DNA from: Geranomyces variabilis
Lineage: Eukaryota; Chytridiomycota; Chytridiomycetes; Spizellomycetales; Powellomycetaceae
DNA: 64,000 nucleotides
Reading direction: 5' to 3'
Assembly: GCA_027603065.1 (NCBI GenBank)
Contig: JADGJP010000048.1
Span: 84,909 to 148,908, forward strand
This document shows, one piece after another, positions 34,274 through 46,599 of the stretch. A model generated the notes under the pieces. It made no database searches, was not told the DNA's origin, and was given only the letters and a program-made list of their open reading frames with translations. A program made the position numbers and the translations under genes. Every line of letters starts with the position of its first letter. Within the stretch, counting starts at the first letter, position 1.

Positions 34274-37200
34274 TCACGGCTCAGCGCCCAATCCGCGGAT
34301 CGCGCGCACCATCGTCCCCGTGTACCGCTCCGCAAAGGACGACATCCAGTACTCATGCGAGGCATCGTGCTCTCTAACAAAATTGTGCGCCAACTCGTGG
34401 CAAAAAGTAAGAAACCAGTAAACGTAGGCGTCAAAGCTCTCCACTGTGTTGCTGCTGCCACTGTGCGCGTCCTCTTGAAGCAGCGGCTCGCTTTCGCGTG
34501 ACCAGGCTCCAGGAATCCGCTGCTGTTGTTGCTGTTGCCGACGCGGACTCGCGGCGCCCGTACCACGCCGCGCCGCGGCATGCATAGTGATGTAGAACCG
34601 GATATTGAAAAAAAGCATGTTGCTGCGATTAAACGCAATCACTCCGCCGTCTCGGTCCCAGAAAACATGCACGGTTTCCGGCGCGGCGCCAAATACACCA
34701 GCAAGGACCCGCAGCAGCGCGACAAACGCTTCAAGATCAGCGCGGTGCGCTTGCAGCAGTTCCATTACGCCCGCGGCGCCAAGCGCGCGATCAGCATATA
34801 GTGGCGTTCCTGCGATATGCGCCGCGAGGAAGAGGTCATTGGCGGCTGGGGCGGCGCACTGCGAGGAGAGGAGAGGTGTAGGTGGTGCGGGCGGGGCGCG
34901 GGGTGGTTCGGGCGGTATCGTGGCGAGGAAGGATGGCTCACGCGTTGCCCGCAACGTCGATATCGAATTCTCGAGGTGACGGTGTAGGTTAGCGACACTA
35001 GCTGGCGTCGGATCGCGGGTGCTGGGCCCTGCTGTCGGAGTTGTAGGGCCTATCGCTTGCTGTGCAAATTCCACGGTGCGCGCAATCTGATCTTTGGCTT
35101 TCCCAAACCATCCGCCAAACAAGCTGTCGCTGATCCCGCCTCCGCCGTCTGTCACGTTGCCGACCCCGCTGTCGCGATCCTTCGCCGGCAAGGGCGGCGG
35201 AGGCGACACCAAGGGCGTTTTCGGGTAATTGCCCTCCAGCATCTCGTTCGCGACTTCAGCTGGTGATTTCCCACTCTGTATTTGACCTTGCACGTAGGCC
35301 CTGTCTGCGTCGGGAAACATGGCACGGAGCTGCTCAACGCTGTCAGAGTGGATATCCTTTGGCGGAGGCGGAGGCCGCGGCGACTGCACTGCGCCATCCA
35401 GTGTCTCATTCGATCCGCGATGCGTGTCAAGATTTTGTTTCACTTCTTCGTCTTTCCGCGCCTTTTTCTGCTCCTGATCCTTAACAATCTGGGCGTGCTT
35501 CAGCTTGCTGTCAGACAACTTGAGGATCCGGTCCACGGGGAATCCTTTGCGCTGCAGGTTCTCGACCGATGTTGAAAGAAGAGTGGAAAGTAGCAGACTG
35601 TCCTTCAGTCGACAGTTACGCAGGATGATTTGCCCAATCGCCCGTCCGACATCAAAATAATCAACCTGCTTCACCACATAAAGCAAGTAGCCTTTCCTTT
35701 TAGAATCGTACTTGAGGCACGCCGTCGTCTGTTCTGTCTGAGACCGTTTCTGGAAAGTTCTCACAATCTGAATCTCCGGCACTTGCAACACGGTCAGTTC
35801 CTGTAGCAGCTTTTCTGCATTCTTAGCCATATCGTTCCCGGATCGTATCGCTTGTCCATCGTACAAAAGCAAAAGCGCGCGGGAGCGAATCAACTGCTGC
35901 ATCTTATTCGACGCATCGGTAAGACTTGGGCTGCCTCGTACGCGTTCCTCAGTGTGTACGGCCGCGGTGAGCCACGTCGACCCAAGCTCGTTGTAAAAAT
36001 GTTCAAGAAGTTCGTCTGCGGGACATCCCAGCGGGTGAAACAGCTGGTTGACGGTGATGTCGTCCACGAGGAATATATCTGCCGCCCGCGCCAGTCGAAC
36101 GGTGTGGCTCGAGAGCTGCCCGGAAGACGCCTCCGACTGATCGTGATCCTCTTCTCCACCGCCTGTTTGCGCTCCACTTGTGGTTTTCACGCCAATGAGC
36201 CACGGCTGAGTCTTCATCCGTGACACAAGGGCCGAGTCTGACTTTAGTGTCGCCCGATTTGCCGCGATCGTGCGTAGCAAATCCAAGTACTTCTCAGGCC
36301 CGAGCGAGTCCAGGTATGTCGAGCTGGTATCCACTAGCGATCGTGCAAGGTCGAGCGGAGACGGCTCGGCCACGGTCCCGCAAGCGCGCAAAAACGAGTT
36401 CCCCGCGGCCCCGAAATCAACGTAAGTGAAGTGATTGGTGTAGAGCGAAGAGCCCGGGCCGAAATACACGGCCCGGGGAGAAACCCATTTCTGCACTTGC
36501 ACAGTCTTTCCCGTGACTGAAACGGGGACAAATTCACGTTGGGAGAGCGCAGCCCAATCCTGCCGTGAAAACCCTGACAGACGAGCGGCCAGGTAACCAA
36601 ACACCGCCGGCGCGGCGGCAACACTGGGAGGCGAGCGAAGCAGGCGATCGACGAGAACGCTGGCTGAAGGGTGGTCAGAGACGCCAAACTTGTCTTTCTC
36701 ACTCCGCCACTCCGGGTGCAGGACTGTGAACCCCATTATCGCCGCTTCAGGGTCCGCGTAGCAGTCGGCGGGAAGAGCGAGGGTGTCCCCCGTTGTGGGC
36801 AAAAAGGGGGTTTTGACCGCTTGCGGGCGATACAGCGAAGCGTAGGTTGTTTTGTAATGTTCAACAAAGTAGGCCAACATAGACCGTCGATGAGATGGGC
36901 TCGCGGTGGCAGCGAGTTTCACAAATTCATCAACAGCAATCAGTGTCTTGATGCCGAGATCCTTGAGCAAATTTGCCTCGGGAGTATGGCTCTTCCAATT
37001 TTTCTTCTTGAGGTCCATCACCGGAAGGCCGAAACTCCGAAACTTCTCGTCCGGTATGTAAAGATCGCCGGCTCGAAATCGCTCGCGCGAGGGCGGCGCG
37101 CCCTCTGGTTGTTCTTTTGGAAATATCGGCGTGACACGCAAGCGCTCAAGCTCTTCTGGCTTGAGGTTGCACGTGGCAAGGTATTTCACCTGTGAGGCAA

Positions 37201-39561
37201 AAATGATTTAGTATTTACACGTTCAATGCGTCGGCGCCACTTGCTCGAGCGGCTTACCAATTTTAGGTAGTCCCAGTCCAACTCCTTTAAGCGTGAGAAG
37301 ACCTGTTGAAGACATTAGAATCAGTTAGGTAAGCTCATTCAGATACGCAGTACTCTGAATATGCTATGATGACTTGCCATCTGCAGCTCAACGTGTTCGC
37401 GGACCCCGAGCGCCTTCAAGAAGACTTCTGACACGGCTTTGGGGTTTTGCAACTCCACAAACGGCAAATCCGGAAACAGATTCACTTTTGAAAAATAACT
37501 GTCAGCGGGAAATTGAAGGCTTGGTTGATTGACGCGTTTCGTCGGTATGCATCTGAGATTTTGTAGGACGGCAATGACGTGGTCGCGAGTCCGGTGCGGT
37601 AGCGACCCGAAATGCCGACTAAACACTGCCAGAACTTTCTCCACAAACACCGTGTCCGTAAGAAACTGTGGCCGTGACGTGACGAAATCGGCCCATGCGG
37701 AGATGGGGAGCTCGGTCCATCCAAACCCAAGACTTCCTTCGAGATCAGCTTTTTTGAAGTGATTGCTCACGGACAACGGTAAACAAGTCTCTGGGATCGG
37801 TAGATCGCCAGGAATCAAATGTCTTGGCACGTGGTGCTTGACATACGCAAGAGGCTGGATCGTGTTGTCTTGGCCCTTGACTGTTGGTGGCAGTATCAGT
37901 AAAGTGGATTTGAGAATGTTGTCAACGTCGGCTCGCGTGTAAGCATGTTCGCGAGTGAAGGCCATCCACCAGGTGAAAAGGGCGATTGTCTCCTCTTCAG
38001 AGAGCGGCCGGCTGGCGAGCTCGGTCAGAACGTCCTGGATTCCCAACTTGCGAAGCAAGCCCTTCTTTTCAAGTGCTTTCAGCAGGTCCCCGCACGACTC
38101 GATGACTGACGGCGGAACCACTGGTACATTCTTGATAAAAGATGTCATCGCAGCATCCGGAAGCCGAACTTTTGTGGCGTCGCGAATCCCGACTGACGAA
38201 AAAATCTTGAGTACTTCGGTGCTGCTTTTGCTAAAGTACACTTCCAGAATGCGGCTAACAAGAGGGGATGGTGTCGACGGCTTGAAGTGGAATGCATTCA
38301 TAGAATGAGCAGCCTTTTTCGAGAGCCACAGGGTACTCTGTGGGTCCAGCGCCATTGCTTCGTATAGCCGGTTGATCTCTGCCATCTCGTCATCAAAGAG
38401 AATACGCGCAAGCAGTCCGCCCATGGACAGCAGCTCCTGATTCCACACGTTGAGAGAAGGATCGACAAAGTCGATCGACTCACGCTCGACTGTTGGAATA
38501 AGGTGAGCAGCAAGTTGCGCCATGGAGCCGGTGGTCTGGAAAGTAGGAAAGCCGATGAAAACACGCCCTTGATCGTTGGCGGCGGGAAGCAGATCGTCAA
38601 ACATGTGGAGCTTGCCCCTAACGGCCGATGAGCTTTCATATTCGTCCCAATTACTCCACATGATTTGCATAGTGGTCTGGGATGGTGGCTTTTTCTTGGT
38701 GCTCCGCTCCATGTCGCGGGTCAGCTGGCTGGAGGCGCGCACGCTCAGTGATGCGCTGGCAATTCGCATGAAAGTCTGATATGCAGAAAGGTCTTTGGCG
38801 GCGTCTTCCTTGACTTGGACGTCAAGTTGCACAGTTCGGATGCCCACCGAGTCGAGAGTGAATATGGATGGAGAAGAGAGCGTATAGACCTTTTTGGAGT
38901 AAGTAAGCGGTCGCGGCTCTGTGGTCTTTTTGTCAAAAATCAGCACGGGCTGATCGTCGACTAGCACCTCGACTCGCTTAAGCGTCGATGTAAAAGCCAA
39001 ACTTGTCGCCAGAAATCTGCCAAACGCCTCGGTATCTGGCAAGTCTACAGGCTCGCGCATTGTCAGATAAAACGACGTCCACTCCGAAATTGCTTCTGGC
39101 GGCAGCTGTCCGCGCTTCGTGTAAAGCATATCTCCCTTCCAAAAAAAGCCCATGCTCTCATTTCCAGATGTAACGAACGGCTCTTCGCAAATGGAGAACA
39201 GCGAGTAGAATCCGACGCCGAATAAGCCGACAGATGAAAACGATGGGTTGCCCTCTGCGATTTTCCGTAAACGGGACCAGTCGTCCGAGCTAAATGGCCG
39301 ACCGTTGTTTTTGAAGGTTGCCGACGTCACAACCCTTTTGTTTCCTCCTTGCCAAAAGGATCGATTTTGCACTGACGTTTGGAACAGAATCTGGACCCCG
39401 GTGGCCGCGGCATCATTTGAGTTTTGCAGCAGCTCTCGGTAAACGGTAAACTCGGCCGAGTAGCGAGCAAGGATCTTATCTATGAGATGTCGCTGGTTGA
39501 CTTCTACTTTTTCTTCTACCGAGGAATTTAGTGCCGCTTTGAGGGAGTCGAGAGCTTGCAT
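34274..39561 (-). CDS. Giant GHKL-ATPase protein with CUE-like and HExxH segments
   Basis: Exons complement(34274..37189, 37258..37302, 37378..39561), 1714 aa. The N terminus is a sacsin/Hsp90-type GHKL fold: VNQRHLIDKILARY, N-box YRELLQNSNDAAA (residues about 40-53) and Gly box SVGLFGVGFYSLF. The body matches the architecture of large fungal DUF3684-type proteins. Near residues 1357-1396, EQLRAMFPDADRAYVQGQI and SPAEVANEMLEGNYP read like a CUE ubiquitin-binding fold. Near residue 1670 is CHELAHNFVREHDASHEYW, a HExxHxxxxxH arrangement like a zinc peptidase. Function is not established; a ubiquitin-linked chaperone/quality-control role is inference. Exon 1 joins exon 2 through a probable GC-AG intron (GCAAGT donor). 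Exon 2 is 45 nt. Confidence 0.85.
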
Positions 39562-40738
39562 GGTTTAAGGGAAGTTGAAGAAACAGAGACTGGACGAGAG
39601 ACGAAAGTTGGGGCCAAGGATGCTTGCTCCGCACGGTGTCAAGCCTTGAGCAGGGGACCCTGTGACTCAGACGCCCCCCGTCGCGGGTGGAGCTTCCTTG
39701 CTTCCCCATCATCCGCGCGATCTCCAGCATGCAGGGAAGTATACACGCTTAGCACGCACCCCTGGTACTGCTGATCTTTCCTTGCTTCCTTTCGTCCTCC
39801 TTCTTTGTGTCTCCTTCTCGTGCTCCTCAGTTCTTGCCACAAGGCCGCTTTGTACTGGAACTGAAGCTCCAATATGCTAAGACGTCGAAGACGTTAAGCA
39901 AGCCTCATGTCGAGCAATCTTCAAGAGCGAAAGGTGAGCAAGCGATAGGACGGCAAACAGGACTGGTTTTAATCGGTCCTACGCTGACACAAATACCTTT
40001 GCTTTTCGTATAGATTGCAGATACCCTGTGTTGCACTACAATTGGGACAACGTCTGTCACATGAAATTTCGACGGTCGAAGATTGGCAAGCTCGGTGCGG
40101 TGCCCAAGAGAGGTCTTGAGGGCAAAACTCCGCTCGTTTAAAAATGAACCGGCCTCTCAGATGCTGCTTGCTGGTGCTTCCCAAGTAAACCTACGCGATC
40201 GTTGGAGGCCTGACCTGGTCCGCCCGTGTTAGGGGGTGGTCTTGGCCGTCCCAAGACTGGCCAGGTCGGGTTCAGTGGTCTGATTAGTCACAAGGTGCAA
40301 GTAGGAAGAACGCCGGAGACCCGCGTAACCGCGCACAGTTCTTGGAAGCACTAAGGATCTTCAAGAGCAAGACGAGTCAAGGGTAATTTTGATATAGATA
40401 GAGAGGTCTTTAATGATGATTTTTCTCAACCACATGCTTGCTCTTTATGTGTTTTGTTATGGGGGGGCAACGTGCAGAACGATGGGGAAGAGCCGCCGCG
40501 CGTGTGCTGTCAGAAGACGCGTCGTCCGAAATGTCCGGGAACAAGCGTCCGGACAGCTGAACGCCCCGCTTTCCCCTAAGGGTTCTCCCCGTCCTTCATC
40601 CCTCGTCCGCGCAAGCTCCTCGGCGCCAAGGCCTAATATTAGCAGACACTCCTGATTGACCTGTTACTGTTCGTAGCATATACCCAGCCTCACCGTTCAC
40701 GTCGCCGTCACGCCGCCCTGGTGTCGTACTAGCTCGAA
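39562..40738. other. 1.2-kb intergenic stretch without a supported gene
   Basis: It lies between two divergent starts (the GHKL protein and MRC1). Around 39834-40141 two segments could splice in phase through an intron ending TTCGTATAG, but no start exon and no family match were found, so they are not called. No RNA gene or clear repeat is visible. Confidence 0.4.
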
Positions 40739-43700
40739 ATGTCTGCTAGTCCCGTCCGCCGGCCCGCAAGCCCGACGCAACGACTCAGCAGCTCTCCATC
40801 TCCCCAAAAACTATCGATGGCGGATGAAAATGGTCCAGAGGGGACTAATGCTGGTGTGGGTTCACCATTGCCCGCCAGAGCGCGGGTGGCACGCACCTAC
40901 GAGCGCAAGGCAGTGGTACCTACTGCACCGGAACAGACGGGCGCAGCGACTGAAGAGGTGCCACGAGCTCAGCCCTCTGTTCCTAACAATGACGATGGCG
41001 GTATGGACAAGGGATTGGCACGCCTGCTGGACTTGCCAGACGATGTGTTTGCGACTCGACGCGAGGAGGACGTCGCGCCGACAACTGCCCTCTTTGCAGG
41101 TTCCGACTACGACGACAAGGCTGGAGACTCTAGAGAAGAGGTTGATGCTGACTCACAGGATGAAAGCTCTGCACTTGCTCGCGCCGCGGAGCCGCCGACT
41201 GACATAGCGCTGGTGACTACGGGTCTGCGACCGCTAAAGGCTCCGGTGCGCACGATCGATGACCGCGTGAGGGCACCAATGACCAGTAGTGCGGCCGGCC
41301 TCAACGCTAACTTCGACGACTCGGAAGACGAAGAGGACGTGATCGTACTCGGCTCGCGTCGACGGCGCCTTCACAAGAACACCTCACAAACGAAAGCTGC
41401 GGAGGTGAAGCCGGACGTTACGTCCCGCCTCGGCGTCAACAGCCGCTCGCCGTCACCTGATTCTGCCTCCGAAGCGCTCAGTCCTGCCCGCCGCTCTGCC
41501 AGCGCTGTGGATGAACCTGGACCGATGATACCGGACGCGCGAGCGGCAGTGTCTCGAACCGCTGCCGGCGACGTTGCTAGCGACTCGGATGACGAAAACG
41601 TGTTAGTGTTAAATTCCCACAGCCGCAGAAGCTTGCGCAAGAATGCAATGCGCAACCGATCTGGCGAAACAGCATCTAGCGTCCTGGCAGCCGGTGTGGC
41701 CACTCCCTCTGCGCCGCCCGAATCCACCGCGTTGGAAAGCGCACCTGCCAGGCCGGCGATCACGTCGTCAGAAGTCTTGTCCAGCTTATTTGGCGAACTG
41801 AGCGATAGTGATGGCGAGGCTCAAGTCGCAGCAAAGGCCCCTTCTCTACCTCGTTCTGGAGTTGAAGACCCATTATCTGATAGCTCAGAAGACGAACGAG
41901 CTGGGAGGAACGGAGATCCTGGGGCTGTGGATTCTGACGGGAATGACCTGGCTGAACCGCCACCTCCTACCCTGGGGCAGAAATTGAAGGCTTTGACAAA
42001 GAAGGAGAAGCTGGAACTGAAAAAGGAGACCGAAAGACTACTGAGAAGTAGCGCGGTCGAGGCTCCTAAGCGTCAAAGCAAGTTCACCGTTGACAAGTTT
42101 TTGGCGGAACGTGGTATCAAACGGTGAGTGTCAAAAGGCCTTAGGACCTGTGGACACACATGTCTCACCTTTTATGCTGTAGCAACGCTCCTCAACCCAC
42201 CATCGTCCCAAACATCAAAGTGAAAGCCGACAAGATCGTGTCCCGATCCGAGCTACGAGCGATCGCCGAATCAAATGCAGCCATCTCTCGCGGAGACGTT
42301 TACGGCGACGGCGGGTCCAGCGACGACGACGTTCTCGAGATTTTCGAAGTGCAGGAAGACCCTCGCAAACCAATACACAAAAAGGACGCCTGGAATCAGC
42401 AGCTGATTAGGAAAAACAACGAGCAAACGCGCATTCGACGCAAAGAGGAGGAAGAAGCTATGCGTCTTGCTGCAGAAGAGCGCGAGCGACGTAAAGAGGA
42501 AAAACGTGCTGAGCGGCAAGCGCAGAAAGAAGCGGATGATAAGCTGGCGCGTGAGGGCGGCGCGACGGCGGCAAAAACTCAAGATGGCGGAGTTGTCAAT
42601 CTTGACGATAATGCGATGATGGTGGATTCGCCTTCCCCGCTTTCTCCGCAAAATGCTGTTGAGGACGTTGGCAAAACGAACGAAAACAATGTGGTGAACT
42701 CCCCGGTTCCGCCTATGCGCCGGCTCTTTTCGGAAGACCGCATTCCGTTTGAAGAAATATACCGCAGGGAAGATGCAGAGGCGGATGACATGATGATGAC
42801 GAGTGAGAAAGTGCGCGGAGGAGGATCACATAGTGCATCGTCAGATGATGAGGAAATGGGATTACTACTGAGTTCCCCGCCACAGCCAATCAATCTGAAA
42901 TACTCGCTTAGCATGGGGGATTTAGATAACACTCAAGAGTGAGTATTCGGCGCACCCAATTGCAGCCCCGCATATCGCTTTACTGATATCCCTGCGTAGG
43001 ATGTTAGACTCAATGGCGAGCCCAGACATCCACTCTGGTGACGAAAACGACGACGCAAGTCCAAATCCCTTTGTAAACGCCACAGCGCCGAAACCTCAAA
43101 GCCGAGTGCAAAAGATGAAGAGCAAAGATGCAGCAGCGCCCGTACTTGCTAGCATCTTCAACAAGCGCCCGCCATCAAAACGTAGGATAATTCACACTTC
43201 TCATGCTTTTGCTGCCCATTCTTTCGGGCATTAACTCTCGCGCATTTATGTAGTTTTGCAGCCGCAAAGTCCAACGGCGGACATTGGAAACGATGACGAG
43301 CTTATGGGGATGCTGTCTGGCAAGTTTGACAGCACCGGCCAATCAGCTGCTGCCCAATCGACAGAGGACGAGCACCCACGCTTTGCTAGCATTTTTGGAA
43401 ACTCAATCGATAAGGCCGCGGCAACAGCAGTGCCGGGAGCGGAGCGAGTCCTGGCTGAATTGGAAAGGGGTGGTGGCAGCACGGAGGACTTCCGCGCCGG
43501 TGACGACCTGCTAGGAATGCTATCCGGCAAATTCGACAGCACCGGTGAAAAGCCGTCTAAAACATTGCCAGCTGAGCTTTCCGCGGAGGAGGAAGATGAT
43601 CCATTTGCCGCACTCCTTAGCGGAGATAGTTCTGAGGAGGAAAATCAGGCTGCTCGAGGGGAACCAAGCAAGCGCGCTCGGCGATTCGTTGACACTGATG

Positions 43701-45340
43701 ATGACGATGACGAGAACCAAAAGCCGCAGCCACGCCTCCCCGCCATTGTGCGAACCATCCCGCCGCGAGTTATACAGGAAGGCGATGACGATGACAGGGA
43801 ATCTGTTGCAAGTTCGCAAATCACAGATGAAGAGATCCCTGAATCGCAAGACGCAGAGGACGCCGCCGCTTCAAAACCGGAATCACGCGCAACAAAAGAA
43901 GCAGCGCAACAAAATCGCGCTTTATCTGCTTTGATAGCCCAGCCCCCGCCACAGGAAAAGAATATATACGTCGAGACCGAAGCGTTTGAGGAGGAGGACG
44001 AATTTTTCGGTCTGGGAGGCGCGGATGGCGAAAAAGACGCCGATCATGACGCGGCTTTGGATAAAGACTTGCAGGACCTCGTCGTCAGTGACGACTCTGA
44101 AGTCGAGGGCTTGAACGAAGTGCTTGAACTGCACCGCAAGCAAGCGCAGGAAGCGCACGAAAAGGGCATCACCGAGCTACTGAATGATGTGACGACAGGC
44201 AATTTGCGAAAACGCAAAGCGCGGCGGAATCGTAACGGCGGCGCTGGCGCCGGGTTCATGGATGACAGCGACGAAGACGACGATTTGCTGCTGGCTAAAA
44301 TCCGCGGCAAGCATCTAGCTCTCGGCAAGAACGGTGCGGTAGAGGAGGAAGATACCCCAGGGTTGAACGCTATGGCCAGCAACCCCGAAACGCAGGCGTT
44401 TGCAAAATGCTTTGAAAACACCTGCGGGATCAAAGAGGGCTTTTTGTCTAGTGACGAGGATGTCACCGCGAGCGCTCCTGCAGCTTTGCGCACGTATGGA
44501 CGTCGGCAAAAGCCTACTGATCAAGTTACGCGTCCAGAGGATCCTCAGGAGCCGCAAAAGGCCAAGGTAAGGAGCCGTTTACACCTGCCCACTGTCAGCG
44601 CGTATGGCTCAATCGTGCCTGTGCATTTGGCCTTTGATTCCAGCACGCCAAGCTGCACCGATTGCGCTCATGGCCAACCGACAGGCCCAGCATCGCAACC
44701 GAAAGCAGTGACGACGAGTCGCAAAGCGTTGCGACGAACAGCTTGGGTGCCGACGACGATCTCTTGATGGAGGTGGACAGGCAAGGCGTCGACGCTTTGA
44801 AAATCATGCAGGAGCGCCGGCGAACCTTGGCGGGAGGCATGGTGGGAGAGCATCGAACAACCACGGTAAGTTGGGGGAAATATTCCGAAGCACGCGCGCT
44901 CGCTCTTTGATCGAATTGACATGCGGATCGCTTACGTCTTGTTTATACGCTTACAGCTGTCGCGCTCGCACGACTCAATGCGAATCTTCAAAAAACGCTC
45001 CTTTCTCGAAAACCCCGCCGATTCCTCAGCGACGTCCCCCAAAAAGAAAAAATACCGCCAGTCAAGCACAAGCTCCGGATCCGGATTTGGATCGCTTGAC
45101 AAGAGTAGCGACGGAATGGCATCCGGCCGTCGCGGCATGGGATTCAAGATCGGCGTGGCGCCGCCGCTGGCACCACCGGTATACGCGTCTCTTCCATCAT
45201 TTAGCGGAGACAAACCAGCGCACCTCTCGAACGAGGCGTTGGCAAGTCGGTCGACGAAAGCGAAACGGAAAGCGGCTGAGGAGCATGCGGCAGCGACAAA
45301 GCTGACTGGATTTTTGTCACGGCAGACAAGCTTTAGATAG
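40739..45340 (+). CDS. Mrc1 / claspin-like replication checkpoint mediator
   Basis: Fork-associated adaptor that couples the helicase and polymerase and transmits ATR/Mec1 signals to the effector kinase. Six exons (40739..42123, 42183..42938, 43000..43181, 43254..44566, 44644..44865, 44957..45340), 1413 aa in phase. Most of it is acidic and disordered with many SQ/TQ and SD/SE sites, as expected. The diagnostic MRC1 domain is in exon 4: VETEAFEEEDEFFGLGGADG then LDKDLQDLVVSDDSEVEGL and ELLNDVTTGNLRKRKARR. Exon 2 has a basic coiled coil (RIRRKEEEEAMRLAAEERER). Two copies of DELMGMLSGKFDSTG / DDLLGMLSGKFDSTG and a half-related third segment form an internal repeat in exon 4. The C-terminal exon ends LTGFLSRQTSFR, like a PIP-box region (not strict). 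Confidence 0.85.
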
Positions 45341-45584
45341 CTTTAGGAATCGTATAGATATTTTCTAATTCAAAAGGAAGACTGCCAGCGTGGCGTCGAG
45401 CGACAAACGTTAGCAATGATATATAGACAAGCGGGCAAGGGAAGGTCGGTGTTGCCGGGCATAGCTGGCGGAGAATGAATACAAAGAGAAAGCTGTGAGT
45501 CAGAGCGTCAATTCTTGACGTTCGTCGCAACTCCCGTACTGGACCTGCATCACCTCTCACTCATCCCAGTGCGCAACCTTCTCC

Positions 45585-46552
45585 ATGAATCGATTAACAT
45601 CATGTCGCAGCAGTGTGCTTGCTCAAGCTGTGCGCTCTCGCTGTCCACACCGCCCAGCACTCCCGGTTGCCCCGTCAAGCCGCTCGCATACCACCACACA
45701 AGATTATCCTCAACCCCAAGGCGACCTCCACCGCCATGACAGTCCGCGTAGATCACCAGGAATGCTCGAGCGTGCCTGGGTCGCAGCGTCCTCGGCAATC
45801 GGAGCCATGAGGGATCCAACTCGACAAGGTGCGTCAGGTCACCGAGACCAGAAGACGTCCGTTGACGCGCCCCTTTCTGACTTCAGCCGGTTTTGCAGAA
45901 ACCGTCGCGCACCTGGGCGAAGCCACTTCGCCGTACTTTATCGAAAAGATGCGAGACCGCATGCTTATGGATGCCACAGGTCGTAGAATCTTGCGGCAGC
46001 GGCCTCTAATTAGTACGCAGACGCTGGATTTGGACAAGCTCCGTCAGCTGGACGCCGGCACATTTGGACGGGAATACGTTCGTTTTTTGGACAAAGAGGG
46101 CGTGTCGCCAGACACCCGTGTTCCAGTAGGTTTCCAAATTGAAGCTTACGGGGCTGCAAAGTGCACACGCGCTGACGCGCTTGCGCTGGCTGCAGGTCAA
46201 GTACATCGGCGACGACGAGCTCGCCTACGTGATGCAGCGATATCGTGAAGTCCACGACTTTTGGCATACCCTGACCGGTCTGCCGACGACCATCGAGGCA
46301 GAGCTCGGGCTCAAATGGCTTGAGCTTGTACAAACAGGCTTGCCCGTTGCGGCGTTAAGCGCATTTGTCGGTCCATTACGACTGTCATCTGAGGAGCGCG
46401 AACGGCTCTTTACAGGCTACGTGCCGTGGGCGGTGCAGTGCGGGGCAAGTTGCAAGTTCTTACTGAACATTTATTATGAGGAGCACATGGATCGGCAGTT
46501 GGATGAGCTGCGGAAAGAGCTCGGCTTCTTGCCACTACCCGATAAATTCTAG
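45585..46552 (+). CDS. COQ4: COQ4, ubiquinone biosynthesis protein
   Basis: Mitochondrial matrix-side protein that organises the CoQ synthome and takes part in ring C1 processing. Exons 45585..45828, 45887..46125 and 46196..46552, 279 aa. The N terminus is Arg/Ser-rich without acids, a mitochondrial presequence. Blocks typical of COQ4 follow: ERAWVAASSAIGAMRDPTRQ, MRDRMLMDATGRRILRQRP, TFGREYVRFLDKEGVSPDTR and DDELAYVMQRYREVHDFWHT. The metal-binding HDxxHx11E signature is complete (H181 to E197). The C terminus reads GYVPWAVQCGASCKFLLNIY then YEEHMDRQLDELRKELG. Introns are 58 and 70 nt. Very secure. Confidence 0.93.
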
Positions 46553-46599
46553 ACAACTCTAGCGGCATCCGTCCTACTCTATGTAGTTTAGCGACGAAG

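Noticed and set aside
39834-40141. Two segments that splice in phase (ELKLQYAKTSK... and LHYNWDNVCHMKF...)
   Set aside because: No start exon, no family and ambiguous acceptors; kept only as a note for the intergenic stretch.
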